Shown: positions 1 to 7,949, numbered from the stretch's first letter. The stretch: 59,986 nt of DNA from Gammaproteobacteria bacterium (GCA_026196615.1 JAPHSW010000033.1:1-59986), one strand, 5' to 3'. A program made the numbers and translations. The notes: generated by a model not told the origin, from the sequence alone.

Positions 1-11
1 ATTTTAGTCAT
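1..11 (-). CDS. 5' end of a gene leaving the window (partial)
   Basis: On the minus strand an ATG (positions 11 to 9) is preceded at 8 nt by AAGGAG (complement of 20-25), a strong ribosome binding site. Only the first residues, M-T-K, are inside the window, so nothing can be said about the product. The start is credible because of the ribosome site alone. Confidence 0.5.
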
Positions 12-90
12 GATGGATGCTCCTTTTTACTTAATCGTTTCACTTTAAGTATGGCACATTGTGATGCCGATCCTGGGGTGTCCATCTCAT

Positions 91-134
91 CACCCATCTA
101 TTAGGGTAAGAGATGGCTATCTAATAGATGGGTG
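91..134. repeat. 14-bp perfect inverted repeat
   Basis: CACCCATCTATTAG (91-104) is repeated in inverted orientation as CTAATAGATGGGTG (121-134) around a 16-nt loop. A second, smaller pair (CCATCT at 82-87 and AGATGG at 111-116) could form an alternative fold. It lies just downstream of the CxxCxxCC gene, but there is no T-run on the minus strand, so it is not an ordinary intrinsic terminator. Confidence 0.7.
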
Positions 135-153
135 TGTGCAATCACTAAGATAA

Positions 154-642
154 TCAATCTTGGTGACTCTCCTTTGAATGCAATTTATGTTGTGCCTTTT
201 TTAATATCCATGAAAAGTTGTTTTCTTCGACAAAGGTATAGCTACATTCCTTGGGTAGAACGGCTCCAGTAAAGTACATTTCCGGTTCTGGAAACGAATG
301 ACATATGGGTAGTCGTTGTTCATGATCCTGACAGGAATGATCAGGCTTCAGCCACTGGCATCGGAAGCGTAAATTTCCCGAGTAGTCTCGGTCAATAATC
401 TGAAAACGTTCCAGTTCTGGGTATTCGTTACTCAATTGGAGAAATCTTTTTTTTGACGAAAAAGAACGGCCATAGGACTGAAGTTTAATCGAAGAGCAGC
501 AAGCGCCACACATTGAACAAGAGCCACCTATTTTCACATGTTTATGGGTTATTTTTAGGCGCAGGTAGCGGTACCAGCCTCGTAAATTATAGTTAAACAA
601 TCGATCAATTATTTCTGACATCATAGGAGCTAAGGGTAGCAT
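154..642 (-). CDS. YkgJ-like CxxCxxCC metal-binding protein
   Basis: A protein of 162 residues carrying the CSMCGACC cluster near residues 43-50, followed by further cysteines in the middle and C-terminal part (CQWLKPDHSC, ICHSFP, KECSYTF). This spacing is the signature of the YkgJ / zinc- or iron-chelating domain family (CxxCxxCC), small cytosolic proteins thought to bind Zn or an Fe-S centre; the function is unknown. The upstream codon at 648 is TTG; ATG at 642 is preferred, though neither has a clear ribosome site. The ATG sits inside a perfect hairpin (GTAGCATT 636-643, loop TTC, AATGCTAC 647-654), which could limit translation. Monocistronic, flanked by two palindromes. Confidence 0.75.
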   Translation of the reverse strand: MLPLAPMMSEIIDRLFNYNLRGWYRYLRLKITHKHVKIGGSCSMCGACCSSIKLQSYGRSFSSKKRFLQLSNEYPELERFQIIDRDYSGNLRFRCQWLKPDHSCQDHEQRLPICHSFPEPEMYFTGAVLPKECSYTFVEENNFSWILKKAQHKLHSKESHQD

Positions 643-692
643 TTTCAATGCTACTTTTCAAAGATAAAGCAGGGATTAAGGGTAGTAGAGGA

Positions 693-712
693 CACCCTAA
701 TGCATTAGGGTG
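693..712. repeat. 20-bp perfect palindrome
   Basis: CACCCTAATGCATTAGGGTG reads identically on both strands. It lies between the divergent YkgJ-like gene and the AraC-type remnant, where an operator for a dimeric regulator would be expected. It shares the CACCC...GGGTG ends with the inverted repeat at 91-134 on the other side of the YkgJ-like gene. Confidence 0.7.
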
Positions 713-741
713 ATAATCTAAAAACATATTTTGAAAGTGAG

Positions 742-963
742 GTGGATCGTTTATATGATGAGGAGTTATTTCGGCCTGAACTTTATGTCCAAGTAAAACA
801 ATCAAAAGCTTTCATGAAGAAATACCATACTGAAAAAATAGAGCTAAATGATTTGGTTGTGGCTGCATTTATGTCTCGATTTCATTATGTCAGAATGTTT
901 CAAAGGATGTATGGTTTAACGCCAAGTAAGTTCCAGAAAATTCATAAAAGCAATCTAGAATAA
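742..963 (+). pseudogene. truncated AraC-type transcriptional regulator
   Basis: The 73 codons match the start of small stand-alone AraC-type regulators: a lead helix (LYVQVKQSKAFMKKYH) followed by the first helix-turn-helix (LNDLVVAAFMSRFHYVRMFQRMYGLTPSKF). Family members of this kind continue for about 30 more residues with a second helix-turn-helix (the ...FESLGSFS... part); here the frame ends after QKIHKSNLE and I found no continuation in another frame before the next gene. It starts at GTG with no good ribosome site. Such regulators commonly sit next to a VOC-family gene, as here. Probably a broken regulator, possibly a single-HTH DNA-binding remnant. Confidence 0.55.
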
Positions 964-1024
964 GTATTTTGCCACGCTCTAGTTATCATTGGCTTTTTCT
1001 TAAGAGATAAGGAGCGTATAAAAA

Positions 1025-1414
1025 ATGATCAAAATATACGTAACAAGTGTCCCAGTTGAAGATCAAGAAAAGGCATTGGATTTTTACACACGTGTTTTAG
1101 GTTTTATCAAGAAAAAAGATATTCCTTTAGGAGAACACAAGTGGCTAACCGTTGTATCCTCAGAAGAGCTATCTGGAATTGAGCTTTTGCTAGAACCTAT
1201 GGGATTTGAACCGGCAAAATTATACCAACAGTCGCTGAAAGAGGCTGGTATCCCGCGGACATCCTTCGCTGTTGACGACATAGACAAAGAATATGAGAGG
1301 CTCTCCGAGCAAGGGGTGGAATTTTCAATATCCCCTAGGGAGGCTGGAACCGTCAAGATTGCAGTGCTTGATGATACATGTGGAAATTATATCCAACTGA
1401 TGCAAGAGTTATAG
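1025..1414 (+). CDS. VOC-family (glyoxalase/bleomycin-resistance fold) protein
   Basis: A protein of 129 residues made of two beta-alpha-beta-beta-beta modules: the first from IYVTSVPVEDQEKALDFYTRVLGF to ELLLEP, the second from SFAVDDIDKEYERLSEQGVEF to DTCGNYIQLMQEL. This is the vicinal-oxygen-chelate fold of glyoxalase I, dioxygenase and resistance proteins; the substrate cannot be read from the sequence. The first-module metal position is occupied by a valine/threonine-type residue (IYVTSV) rather than His, while the closing Gln/Glu strand (YIQLMQEL) is kept. A good AAGGAG site precedes the ATG. It follows the AraC-type remnant by 61 bp and is likely its former partner. Confidence 0.85.
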   Translation: MIKIYVTSVPVEDQEKALDFYTRVLGFIKKKDIPLGEHKWLTVVSSEELSGIELLLEPMGFEPAKLYQQSLKEAGIPRTSFAVDDIDKEYERLSEQGVEFSISPREAGTVKIAVLDDTCGNYIQLMQEL

Positions 1415-1459
1415 AGGCAATCAGTTTGATGGAGTAGGCTCAATAAGTATCAAGGCCAG

Positions 1460-1497
1460 CCAGAGGGATCAAAAACCGCCGCTTCGCTCTGGTTTTT
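1460..1497 (+). terminator. probable intrinsic terminator of the VOC gene
   Basis: CCAGAG (1460-1465) pairs with CTCTGG (1487-1492), directly followed by TTTTT. An alternative stem AAAAACC/GGTTTTT (1471-1477/1491-1497) overlaps it. The hairpin is 45 bp after the VOC stop codon. Confidence 0.5.
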
Positions 1498-1515
1498 CGT
1501 CGCCTGCTGACGGCG

Positions 1516-1833
1516 TTAGATACTAGTCATAAGGAAGTCAATTGCGCCAAGTATTTCGTACCTCAGACTTTCAAGAGAAGTAACCTTTTTTTTAAGCATC
1601 GTTTTGGGCATTGATGTCATTTGGTGAGTAAGTAACACATACTGTTCATCATCAACTGTTATTATTGGGCAGAGTTTTTTTGCATTTGTTTGCTTTAGAA
1701 TGTTGTGTGGTGACAAAGGAATTACAATTCTAGAATTAAGCTCATCAAAAAAATCATTTTGTACATCAACAAGGTAAGGGTATGTTTTTTTTGAATTTTT
1801 GTTTTCATTTTTATAAAGTGTAAATTGACTCAT
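1516..1833 (-). CDS. ccdB: CcdB-family toxin
   Basis: A protein of 105 residues with the CcdB layout: N-terminal QFTLYKN, then YPYLVDVQNDFFDELNSRIVIPL, the conserved LCPIITVDDEQYVLLTHQM segment and a C-terminal helix ending in DFLMTSI. CcdB toxins trap DNA gyrase with cleaved DNA; the C-terminal Trp-Gly-Ile of the F-plasmid toxin, needed for gyrase poisoning, is not present here (the end is MTSI), so gyrase poisoning is not assured. Its ATG overlaps the stop codon of the antitoxin gene by 1 nt (TAATG), so translation is coupled. It is chromosomal by context; no plasmid genes are nearby. Confidence 0.85.
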   Translation of the reverse strand: MSQFTLYKNENKNSKKTYPYLVDVQNDFFDELNSRIVIPLSPHNILKQTNAKKLCPIITVDDEQYVLLTHQMTSMPKTMLKKKVTSLESLRYEILGAIDFLMTSI

Positions 1834-2078
1834 TAAAAATCCCTGTAAGAATCAGAAAAGAGCCCATTGTTTTCTGCTAATTCGTTTAACGCATTGATGG
1901 CTTCTTTATTTTCTATTTGCCATTTTTTACGTTCAGCTTTTCTAACATCAGAAACTAGGGCATGTTCTAATGTTGCCGATAAATTGATTTTTAAATTACG
2001 AGCCTTTATAAGTAAGTCACTGTTTATAGATAGATTTGTTGCTTTTTTAGGTGCATTTTCATCATAGACTTGCTGCAT
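1833..2078 (-). CDS. ccdA: CcdA-family antitoxin
   Basis: A protein of 81 residues: an N-terminal ribbon-helix-helix type DNA-binding part (KATNLSINSDLLIKARNLKINLSATLE) and a charged C-terminal toxin-binding tail (AERKKWQIENKEAINALNELAENNGLFSDSYRDF), the expected arrangement for CcdA. The start at 2078 is chosen over the upstream ATG at 2135 because GGAG lies 7 nt before it and because the conserved region begins shortly after. CcdA neutralises CcdB and represses the operon with it. Two direct repeats around the -10 element upstream are candidate operators. Confidence 0.85.
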   Translation of the reverse strand: MQQVYDENAPKKATNLSINSDLLIKARNLKINLSATLEHALVSDVRKAERKKWQIENKEAINALNELAENNGLFSDSYRDF

Positions 2079-2099
2079 TAGGATAACTCCATTGTTTAA

Positions 2100-2120
2100 A
2101 TGCGTATTATATATGCGTAT
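2100..2120 (-). promoter_or_regulatory. ccdAB promoter -10 and candidate operator repeats
   Basis: On the minus strand TATAAT (complement of 2106-2111) makes a good -10 element about 30 bp before the ccdA start. It sits between two identical direct repeats, ATGCGTAT at 2100-2107 and 2113-2120 (13-bp period). Ribbon-helix-helix repressors such as CcdA typically bind short repeats over the promoter, so these are likely operator units. The link is inferred. Confidence 0.5.
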
Positions 2121-2135
2121 AATTAATGCTATCAC

Positions 2136-2484
2136 ATGAATTATGATCTAACAAGGTCATGCTCAGGAAATTCTGGTCTTAGCGATTATTGAAAACTGAA
2201 TTTTTGTTTAAATTTTATTCAATAAATACAGTCTTTTGGAAAGCATACAAAAGTGTATATTCATTTTCAGTCAAAGCTTTCATAGTTTCTTTTTTCGAGG
2301 TTTTTTACTGATTCTACTTGCTGTTTGGTATTTTTGGTACAGACTAAACTGTCCAATAGCAAGATTTCTAAAGGCCGTAAGCCCTAACCAGGTCACTCAC
2401 GTGGAAAATCTGGTTGTTGCTTGAACTCAAAATTCTGAGCTTTGAGTGAACAAAACGTGTCCACTATTTGTGGGTAACTACATT
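2136..2484. other. intergenic stretch with no convincing gene
   Basis: About 350 bp between the ccdAB promoter and the terminator of the importer operon. A 62-codon open frame (2236-2424, plus) has no ribosome site, no family resemblance and a skewed composition, and is not called. An isolated ATCTAAC at 2151-2157 resembles the outer end of an integron attC site but has no partner nearby. Confidence 0.6.
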
Positions 2485-2527
2485 AAATGAAAATGGGCAT
2501 AGCTGTGTTTGACAATGCTATACCCAT
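2485..2527 (-). terminator. intrinsic terminator of the liv-type operon
   Basis: ATGGGCATAGC (2493-2503) and GCTATACCCAT (2517-2527) form an 11-bp stem with one G-U pair and a 13-nt loop. Read on the minus strand the stem is followed by TTTCATTT. It is placed 27 bp after the livF stop codon. Confidence 0.7.
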
Positions 2528-2553
2528 ATTATGAATTGCTCTGGTGTTGCAGA

Positions 2554-3315
2554 TTAAATCGCCAGATACTGCTGTCTAAGTTCTTCGTCATCCAGAACTT
2601 CTTGTGCAAGACCATCAAAGACAATTTGTCCCATATCAACAATAATTGCTCGGTCAGCAAGTCGTAATGCTGCAATGGCATTTTGCTCAACAATAATTGT
2701 TGTAATACCGAGCTTCTTAATACTATCCAGAATGCTTTCGATTTCGTGAACAATGACGGGAGCCAGACCTTCATAAGGTTCATCTAGAAGGAGCAATTTA
2801 ATGTCTCTTGCCAATGCACGTGCAATAGCCAGCATTTGTTGCTCACCACCAGATAATGTTATACCACTTTGATCTTTACGTTCACCCAGTCGTGGAAAAT
2901 GTTCGTAGATTCGTTCAATCGTCCAGCCAATAGGTTCTGCGATTTGAGCGAGTTTAAGATTTTCTTCAACTGTCAGTCCACCAATGATGCATCGGTCTTC
3001 CTGTACTAAGGAAATACCATGTTGAGCAGCCTGAAAAGATTTCATGCTGTGTACAGGCTGATGGTCAAGCCAGACTTCACCATGTTTTAGTTGTGGTTCT
3101 GATGCACGGGCAATTGAACGCAATATTGATGTCTTACCTGCTCCGTTACGACCAAGCAGGGCAATAATTTCACCTTCACGAACATCAAAACTGACGCCTT
3201 GAACAATATAACTTTCTCCATAGTAAGAGTGGAGATCCCAGCAGGAGAAAAAAGCCGGGGAATTACCAGTATTTGAAATAATAGGTGCGACTGGGGCGTG
3301 TTTAGTCTTACTCAT
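2554..3315 (-). CDS. livF: branched-chain amino acid-type ABC transporter, ATPase LivF
   Basis: A protein of 253 residues with all ABC ATPase motifs: Walker A GRNGAGKT (55-62), signature LSGGEQQ (154-160), Walker B LLLLDEP (174-180) and the H-loop position filled by Gln (VEQN, about 210), which is usual for LivF. It couples ATP hydrolysis to uptake by LivH and LivM in the inner membrane. An N-terminal extension of about 25 residues precedes the usual start of the family. The start overlaps the LivG stop by 4 nt; it is the last gene of a five-gene operon ended by the terminator at 2485-2527. Confidence 0.93.
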   Translation of the reverse strand: MSKTKHAPVAPIISNTGNSPAFFSCWDLHSYYGESYIVQGVSFDVREGEIIALLGRNGAGKTSILRSIARASEPQLKHGEVWLDHQPVHSMKSFQAAQHGISLVQEDRCIIGGLTVEENLKLAQIAEPIGWTIERIYEHFPRLGERKDQSGITLSGGEQQMLAIARALARDIKLLLLDEPYEGLAPVIVHEIESILDSIKKLGITTIIVEQNAIAALRLADRAIIVDMGQIVFDGLAQEVLDDEELRQQYLAI

Positions 3316-4073
3316 AAATGTGCTCCACCTAAATAGGCTTCTTGTACTTTTGGGCTGCCTTTAATTTCATCAGGTGTTCCTGAAGCAATAATGGTTCCCT
3401 GTGCCAAAACTGAAATATGATCTGCAACACTAAAGACAACATGCATATCATGTTCAATAATGATTTTGGTCATACCACCTTCTTTAATCTTCATTAATAG
3501 ATCAATGGTTTTATTGGTATCATGACGTGCCATACCTGCGGTGGGTTCATCCAATAGTAATAATTTAGGATGTTGTACCAGACACATCGCTAATTCAAGG
3601 CGCCTTTTATCACCACGAGATAAACTACCTGCATGTGAGTGCTGTTTTCCCATGAGGCCAATTTCAGTTAGGATTTGGCAAGCTTCATCCTCAATTTCTG
3701 TTTCATTGGACAGACTGCGGAAGAGATTCATTTTAAATGCCCCTTCACGTGTGGCAAAAGCGGTAATCATGACATTTTGCAATAAACTTAAGTCAGGAAA
3801 AATCTCTGGCGTTTGAAATACCCGTGAAATACCAGCCTGGTTAATTTCATGAGGGGCTTTACCAATCATGTTTTCACCATTAAAGGTGACAGTGCCACTG
3901 TCTGGAGCCAGTTGACCAATACAAACGTTCAACATTGTGGATTTGCCTGCACCGTTAGGACCAATGATTGCGTGTACTTTGCCTTCTTCGATTTTTAGGT
4001 TGAGATCATGCAATGCTTTAAGGCCACCAAAGGATTTTTGTACGTTATCAATTTCTAAAATTGTATTATTCAT
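3312..4073 (-). CDS. livG: branched-chain amino acid-type ABC transporter, ATPase LivG
   Basis: A protein of 253 residues with Walker A GPNGAGKS (38-45), a variant signature LSRGDKR (151-157) instead of LSGGQ, Walker B LLLLDEP (171-177) and the H-loop histidine in IIEHDMHVV. The variant signature followed by RRLELA is typical of LivG-type rather than LivF-type subunits. It forms the nucleotide-binding heterodimer with LivF. It follows LivM after a 34-bp gap and overlaps LivF by 4 nt. Confidence 0.93.
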   Translation of the reverse strand: MNNTILEIDNVQKSFGGLKALHDLNLKIEEGKVHAIIGPNGAGKSTMLNVCIGQLAPDSGTVTFNGENMIGKAPHEINQAGISRVFQTPEIFPDLSLLQNVMITAFATREGAFKMNLFRSLSNETEIEDEACQILTEIGLMGKQHSHAGSLSRGDKRRLELAMCLVQHPKLLLLDEPTAGMARHDTNKTIDLLMKIKEGGMTKIIIEHDMHVVFSVADHISVLAQGTIIASGTPDEIKGSPKVQEAYLGGAHL

Positions 4074-4107
4074 AATTTACTCTTTTTAACAAAAGTTATC
4101 CTTTTTC

Positions 4108-5250
4108 TTACTGACCAGTCTCTGTTGCTTTTTCTGTGGGAGAGGGCTCAGCTTCTTTTTTGGAAAAGCGTTTTTTTATCAGATTCATGCCTTCCATAAT
4201 GCCACCCGGTAAGAAAATAACAATTAAGACAAATAGTGCACCTAATGTCAGGTGCCAGCCTTCACCAACAAAGGGAGAGGTCAGGGTAACCATAACAGTG
4301 GCTAACCAGTCCGGCATAAATGCATAAGCTTGATGCAGTGCTTGCTCATTTAGTGCTGAGAAAATATTCTCAAAATATTTAATGATACCAACGCCGAGCA
4401 TTGGACCAATTAAAGTGCCTACACCGCCTAATATTGTCATAAGAACCACTTCACCAGAAGCCGTCCACTGCATACGTTCTGCACCTGCCAGAGGATCGGT
4501 TGCGGCCATTAGACCACCAGCTAAACCTGCATACATACCTGAAATAACAAAAGCGGTCAAAAGGTAAGGCTTGGTGTTGTATCCGGTATATTTCATGCGA
4601 GTTTGATTTGATTTTATGGCTCTGAGTTTAGTTCCAAAAGGCGAATGGAAAATTCTCTGAGAGATAAAAAAGGCAATAATCAATAATACGGCACAAATAT
4701 AAAAACCTGAATAACCACTCATTGAGAAACCAAAAAAGTCAGTGGATGGTAAACCTTCGCCTGCTTCAGAAAATAGACGGTCAAGGATTCTGGCATCATC
4801 TCTGGCAAGTTGCAGACCTGTTTCACCATTGGTGATAGGGGTCAGTACAGAGTAAGCCAGGTTATAAGACATCTGTGCAAATGCGAGCGTGAGAATTGAG
4901 AAATAAATACCTGAACGACGCAGGGTAATAAAGCCAATTAATAGTGCAAATAAGCCCGAGAGCAAAACACTGAAGACAAGCGCTGGCAAAATATTCATGG
5001 TGAGCAGTTTAAATGACCAGACCGCAGTATATGAACCGATACCCAAAAATGCAGCATGTCCAAATGAGAGATAGCCGGTTAAACCAAAGAGAATATTGTA
5101 ACCCACTGCAAAGATGCCAAAGATAGCAAATTTTTGCAGTAGATCAGGGTAGCTTGCACCCAGTGGTTCTAACCACACAGGCATTGTTAGTATGACAGCT
5201 GAGAAAATCAGCATGACAACCATATCTTGTTTTATTGTAGGTGTTTTCAT
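4108..5250 (-). CDS. livM: branched-chain amino acid-type ABC transporter permease LivM
   Basis: A protein of 380 residues with about ten hydrophobic segments; the conserved [22 protein letters not shown] block near residues 60-80 and the EAA-like loop ([20 protein letters not shown], about 275-295) identify the LivM family. It forms the translocation channel with LivH. The C-terminal tail is charged and Glu/Pro-rich ([17 protein letters not shown]), longer than in most members. It starts 2 bp after the LivH stop. Confidence 0.92.
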   Translation of the reverse strand: MKTPTIKQDMVVMLIFSAVILTMPVWLEPLGASYPDLLQKFAIFGIFAVGYNILFGLTGYLSFGHAAFLGIGSYTAVWSFKLLTMNILPALVFSVLLSGLFALLIGFITLRRSGIYFSILTLAFAQMSYNLAYSVLTPITNGETGLQLARDDARILDRLFSEAGEGLPSTDFFGFSMSGYSGFYICAVLLIIAFFISQRIFHSPFGTKLRAIKSNQTRMKYTGYNTKPYLLTAFVISGMYAGLAGGLMAATDPLAGAERMQWTASGEVVLMTILGGVGTLIGPMLGVGIIKYFENIFSALNEQALHQAYAFMPDWLATVMVTLTSPFVGEGWHLTLGALFVLIVIFLPGGIMEGMNLIKKRFSKKEAEPSPTEKATETGQ

Positions 5251-5252
5251 AA

Positions 5253-6269
5253 TTAGTCCTCCATTACCCCTTTGCGTCCTAATAAGCCACGCGGCCTTAC
5301 TAATAAGATAACAACTGCAACGAGATAAATAATAACTTGGTCAATACCAGGGATAATTGATTTAACTTCATTCATTGAGGCAAATGATTGTAATATACCC
5401 AGTAAGAATCCGGCGGCAACTGCACCGCCCAGAGAACCCATACCACCAACAACAACGACGACAAATGATAATACTAGAAAATCCATACCCATGTGATAAT
5501 CAGGGGGTAAAATAGGTGCATACATAACACCTGCCAGTCCGGTAACAACCGCAGCCAGCCCGAAGACCACTGTAAATCGTCGTTCAACATCAATACCTAG
5601 TAGGCCAACGGTTTCACGATCCATCATACCAGCCCGAACTACCATACCGTATGTTGTCATGTTCAAGAATGCAAACACACCGGCGATGACTATTCCAGAA
5701 AAGAGCAGATAAATAAGACGCCACCAGGGGTAAACAACCGATTCTCCCATGCCAAATAAAACACCAATGGGTGCACTGCCAGAGACAATTTCTGGAGCAG
5801 GCATTGGAATCGGGTTAGCTCCAAACATTGATTTAATCACTTCCTGAAGGACGATAGCCAATCCAAACGTCACTAGAATTTGTTCTGCATGGCTACGCTT
5901 GTAGAAGTGTCGAATTAAGCCTCGCTCCATAATCAAACCAATAAGAAGCATGACAGGAATGGCAAACAGGATGGAAAGCGGTACTGCTAAATCAATAATC
6001 GTTGTACCATAATCACCAAACCAGATTTCCAGATAAGGTTGTTCTTTAAAAGCATCAAAGAAAGTAATGCTTTCATCTTTTACCTGTTTTGACAGAGTTA
6101 ATAATTTGTAAAAACTGACAGAACAAAAAGCACCAAGCATAAATAAAGCGCCATGTGCAAAGTTAACGACCCCGAGTGTACCAAATACAAGGGTCAGGCC
6201 GAGAGCAATGAGTGCGTAAGCACCCCCTTTATCGAGCCCGTTGAGTATCTGGAGAAAGATTGCATCCAT
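5253..6269 (-). CDS. livH: branched-chain amino acid-type ABC transporter permease LivH
   Basis: A protein of 338 residues with eight to nine membrane segments. [30 protein letters not shown] at the N-terminus and the [17 protein letters not shown] loop near the C-terminus are LivH family hallmarks. A hydrophilic insert (residues about 58-80, with [28 protein letters not shown]) is longer than in the Escherichia protein and probably faces the periplasm. It is separated from the binding-protein gene by 180 bp that hold a terminator and a nested stem-loop, so it is probably transcribed by read-through at a lower level. Confidence 0.92.
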   Translation of the reverse strand: MDAIFLQILNGLDKGGAYALIALGLTLVFGTLGVVNFAHGALFMLGAFCSVSFYKLLTLSKQVKDESITFFDAFKEQPYLEIWFGDYGTTIIDLAVPLSILFAIPVMLLIGLIMERGLIRHFYKRSHAEQILVTFGLAIVLQEVIKSMFGANPIPMPAPEIVSGSAPIGVLFGMGESVVYPWWRLIYLLFSGIVIAGVFAFLNMTTYGMVVRAGMMDRETVGLLGIDVERRFTVVFGLAAVVTGLAGVMYAPILPPDYHMGMDFLVLSFVVVVVGGMGSLGGAVAAGFLLGILQSFASMNEVKSIIPGIDQVIIYLVAVVILLVRPRGLLGRKGVMED

Positions 6270-6317
6270 AGTTTACTACTTCTGTTAATGTTTAAAGATA
6301 AGAAAATTAAAAAATAC

Positions 6318-6377
6318 TTGTCCATAAAGATTTTTTTAAGCACTCTTACAAGAGTGATTAAAAACATTTATGGACAA
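6318..6377. repeat. nested stem-loops between binding-protein and permease genes
   Basis: TTGTCCATAAA (6318-6328) pairs with TTTATGGACAA (6367-6377), a perfect 11-bp outer stem, and encloses a second hairpin CACTCTT/AAGAGTG (6341-6347/6350-6356). In the minus-strand transcript it lies after the terminator and before livH. It may protect the ends of processed transcripts or set read-through. Confidence 0.55.
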
Positions 6378-6395
6378 ATACTGGAAATTCTCGGT

Positions 6396-6430
6396 AAAAA
6401 AAAAGCAGTACAAAATAGAATTTGTACTGC
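6396..6430 (-). terminator. intrinsic terminator or attenuator after the binding-protein gene
   Basis: GCAGTACAAA (6405-6414) and TTTGTACTGC (6421-6430) make a perfect 10-bp stem with a 6-nt loop; on the minus strand it is followed by nine T residues (complement of 6396-6404). It lies 19 bp after the binding-protein stop codon, inside the operon, which would give more binding protein than permease. Confidence 0.8.
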
Positions 6431-6448
6431 TTTATTATCAGAGGTTGA

Positions 6449-7801
6449 TTAGACTTTATAAGGGCCTAATTCACCACCAAAGATCTTGGCATCATATTCA
6501 ACCTGTGCGCGAGGCACTTCTTGAACGATTTCAAGTAAGTCAAACTGACTGGTTGGGTTTTCATTACCACGAACCACCAATACATCTTTGAAACACTGGT
6601 GATCTTCTGCACGGTATTCAGTTGCTCCGTTACCCATGCCATCAAATTTGAAGCCTTCTAATTGCTTAATGACTTCAGGTGGGTAGAAAGTACCAGCCAT
6701 TTCACAGGCATTGGCATAAAGTAATGTTTGTACGTAACAAGTATGAGCTGCCTGTGATGGTGGGAATCCGTATTCACTACCAAAAGACTTAACAAAGGCT
6801 TGTGAACCTTTATCTTTTAATGCCCAGTTCCAGTTAGTTGTACCTAAAATACCTTTTAGGTTTTTACCAGCACCCTGTGCCATTAGACGTGAGTATAAAG
6901 GAACGATAATTTCAAATGTCTTACCATTAACTTGCTTATCTCTTAAACCGAATTGAACTGCTTGAGTTAGAGAGTTAATCATATCCTTACCATAGTGGTT
7001 AAGGATTAATGTATCTGCGCCAGAGTTTAAAATAGGAGTGATATACTGTGAGAAGTCACCTGCGCCAACTGGAGTCTTAACGGTTTTAACTGTTTTCCAG
7101 CCTAGTCCTTCTGTAGTTTCTTTAATGGATTCTTCTTGTGTCCAACCCCATGTATAGTCAGCAGTCAAATGGTATGCTGAACGGTCTGTACCCATTTCTT
7201 TTTTCAGTACAGGGCCGAGAGCTGAACCAGACATTTTGGCATTGAAGAAATGGCGGAAGCCATAACGACGCTTGTCTTTACCCGTTGTGTCGTTTGAGTG
7301 AGTTAGGCCAGCCATGAAGACAACGCCCATTTCTTGCGCCAAAGATTGTACAGCAATTGCAACACCAGAAGATGAACCACCAGAGAACATGATCACACCG
7401 TCTTTTTCAATCATACGCTTTGCAGAAGCACGAGCGGCATCAGACTTAGTTTGAGTATCACCAGTTACGTACTCTACTTTCTTTCCTAGAACACCATTAC
7501 CTTTAAGGCTCAATGGCTTCATTGTATTCATTAAACCGCCATCACCTTCACCATTGAGATGTTTAACAGCCAGTTTGAATGCACGCAATTCATCAGCGCC
7601 TTCATCTGCGTATGCACCAGTTTGTGGTACGTTAAAACCTAATTTAATAGAGGCAGCTTTTCCTGGGTTATTTCTAAAGTTGTTTTCCGCCCAAGCCCCT
7701 CGGCTGAAAAACATTGGCATTGCACCGGCTGCTGAAAATGCACCAGCAGCTTTCATTATGTCACGACGTGACCAGCCTGCAGAATTCTTCTTTTCACTCA
7801 T
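6449..7801 (-). CDS. Tat-exported substrate-binding protein of the liv-type importer
   Basis: A protein of 450 residues of the periplasmic-binding-protein type I family used by Leu/Ile/Val and amide importers. The N-terminus carries a twin-arginine motif, SRRDIMK (11-17), a hydrophobic Ala-rich stretch and a likely cleavage after AWA (36-38), so the folded protein is exported by Tat. The mature part begins KLGFNVPQTGAYADEGADE and contains the two-lobe pattern including MFSGGSSSGVAIAVQ. The ligand is not readable: amino acids, amides or aromatic acids are all known in the family. First gene of the operon; AAGGAAAG precedes the ATG. A sigma-54 promoter and a TGTTAC palindrome lie upstream. The leader just before the ribosome site contains AAAAACAA (complement of 7813-7820), a possible Hfq/Crc-type CA motif. 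Confidence 0.9.
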   Translation of the reverse strand: MSEKKNSAGWSRRDIMKAAGAFSAAGAMPMFFSRGAWAENNFRNNPGKAASIKLGFNVPQTGAYADEGADELRAFKLAVKHLNGEGDGGLMNTMKPLSLKGNGVLGKKVEYVTGDTQTKSDAARASAKRMIEKDGVIMFSGGSSSGVAIAVQSLAQEMGVVFMAGLTHSNDTTGKDKRRYGFRHFFNAKMSGSALGPVLKKEMGTDRSAYHLTADYTWGWTQEESIKETTEGLGWKTVKTVKTPVGAGDFSQYITPILNSGADTLILNHYGKDMINSLTQAVQFGLRDKQVNGKTFEIIVPLYSRLMAQGAGKNLKGILGTTNWNWALKDKGSQAFVKSFGSEYGFPPSQAAHTCYVQTLLYANACEMAGTFYPPEVIKQLEGFKFDGMGNGATEYRAEDHQCFKDVLVVRGNENPTSQFDLLEIVQEVPRAQVEYDAKIFGGELGPYKV

Positions 7802-7933
7802 TAGTCTTTCCTTTGTTTTTGTATTTTCGGATTATTACTTATCCGATGATTTGGTGTAACTATATAAATCTGTATGTACTCGAAGAGTACAGTGAATTAC
7901 TCTGTATTGCCTTGTACTTAATCTAAAAGTAAA

Positions 7934-7949
7934 AGCGATATTTGTGCCA
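7934..7949 (-). promoter_or_regulatory. sigma-54 promoter of the liv-type operon
   Basis: On the minus strand TGGCAC-AAATA-TCGCT matches the -24/-12 consensus TGGCACG-N4-TTGCW with GG (7948-7947) and GC (7936-7935) exactly ten bases apart. Transcription would start near 7923, giving a leader of about 120 nt that contains the hairpin TGTACTC/GAGTACA (7875-7881/7885-7891). An upstream TGTTAC palindrome fits an enhancer site. Confidence 0.75.

Noticed and set aside
2236-2424. 62-codon open frame on the plus strand
   Set aside because: No ribosome site, no recognisable sequence and poor composition; it is probably chance in an intergenic region.
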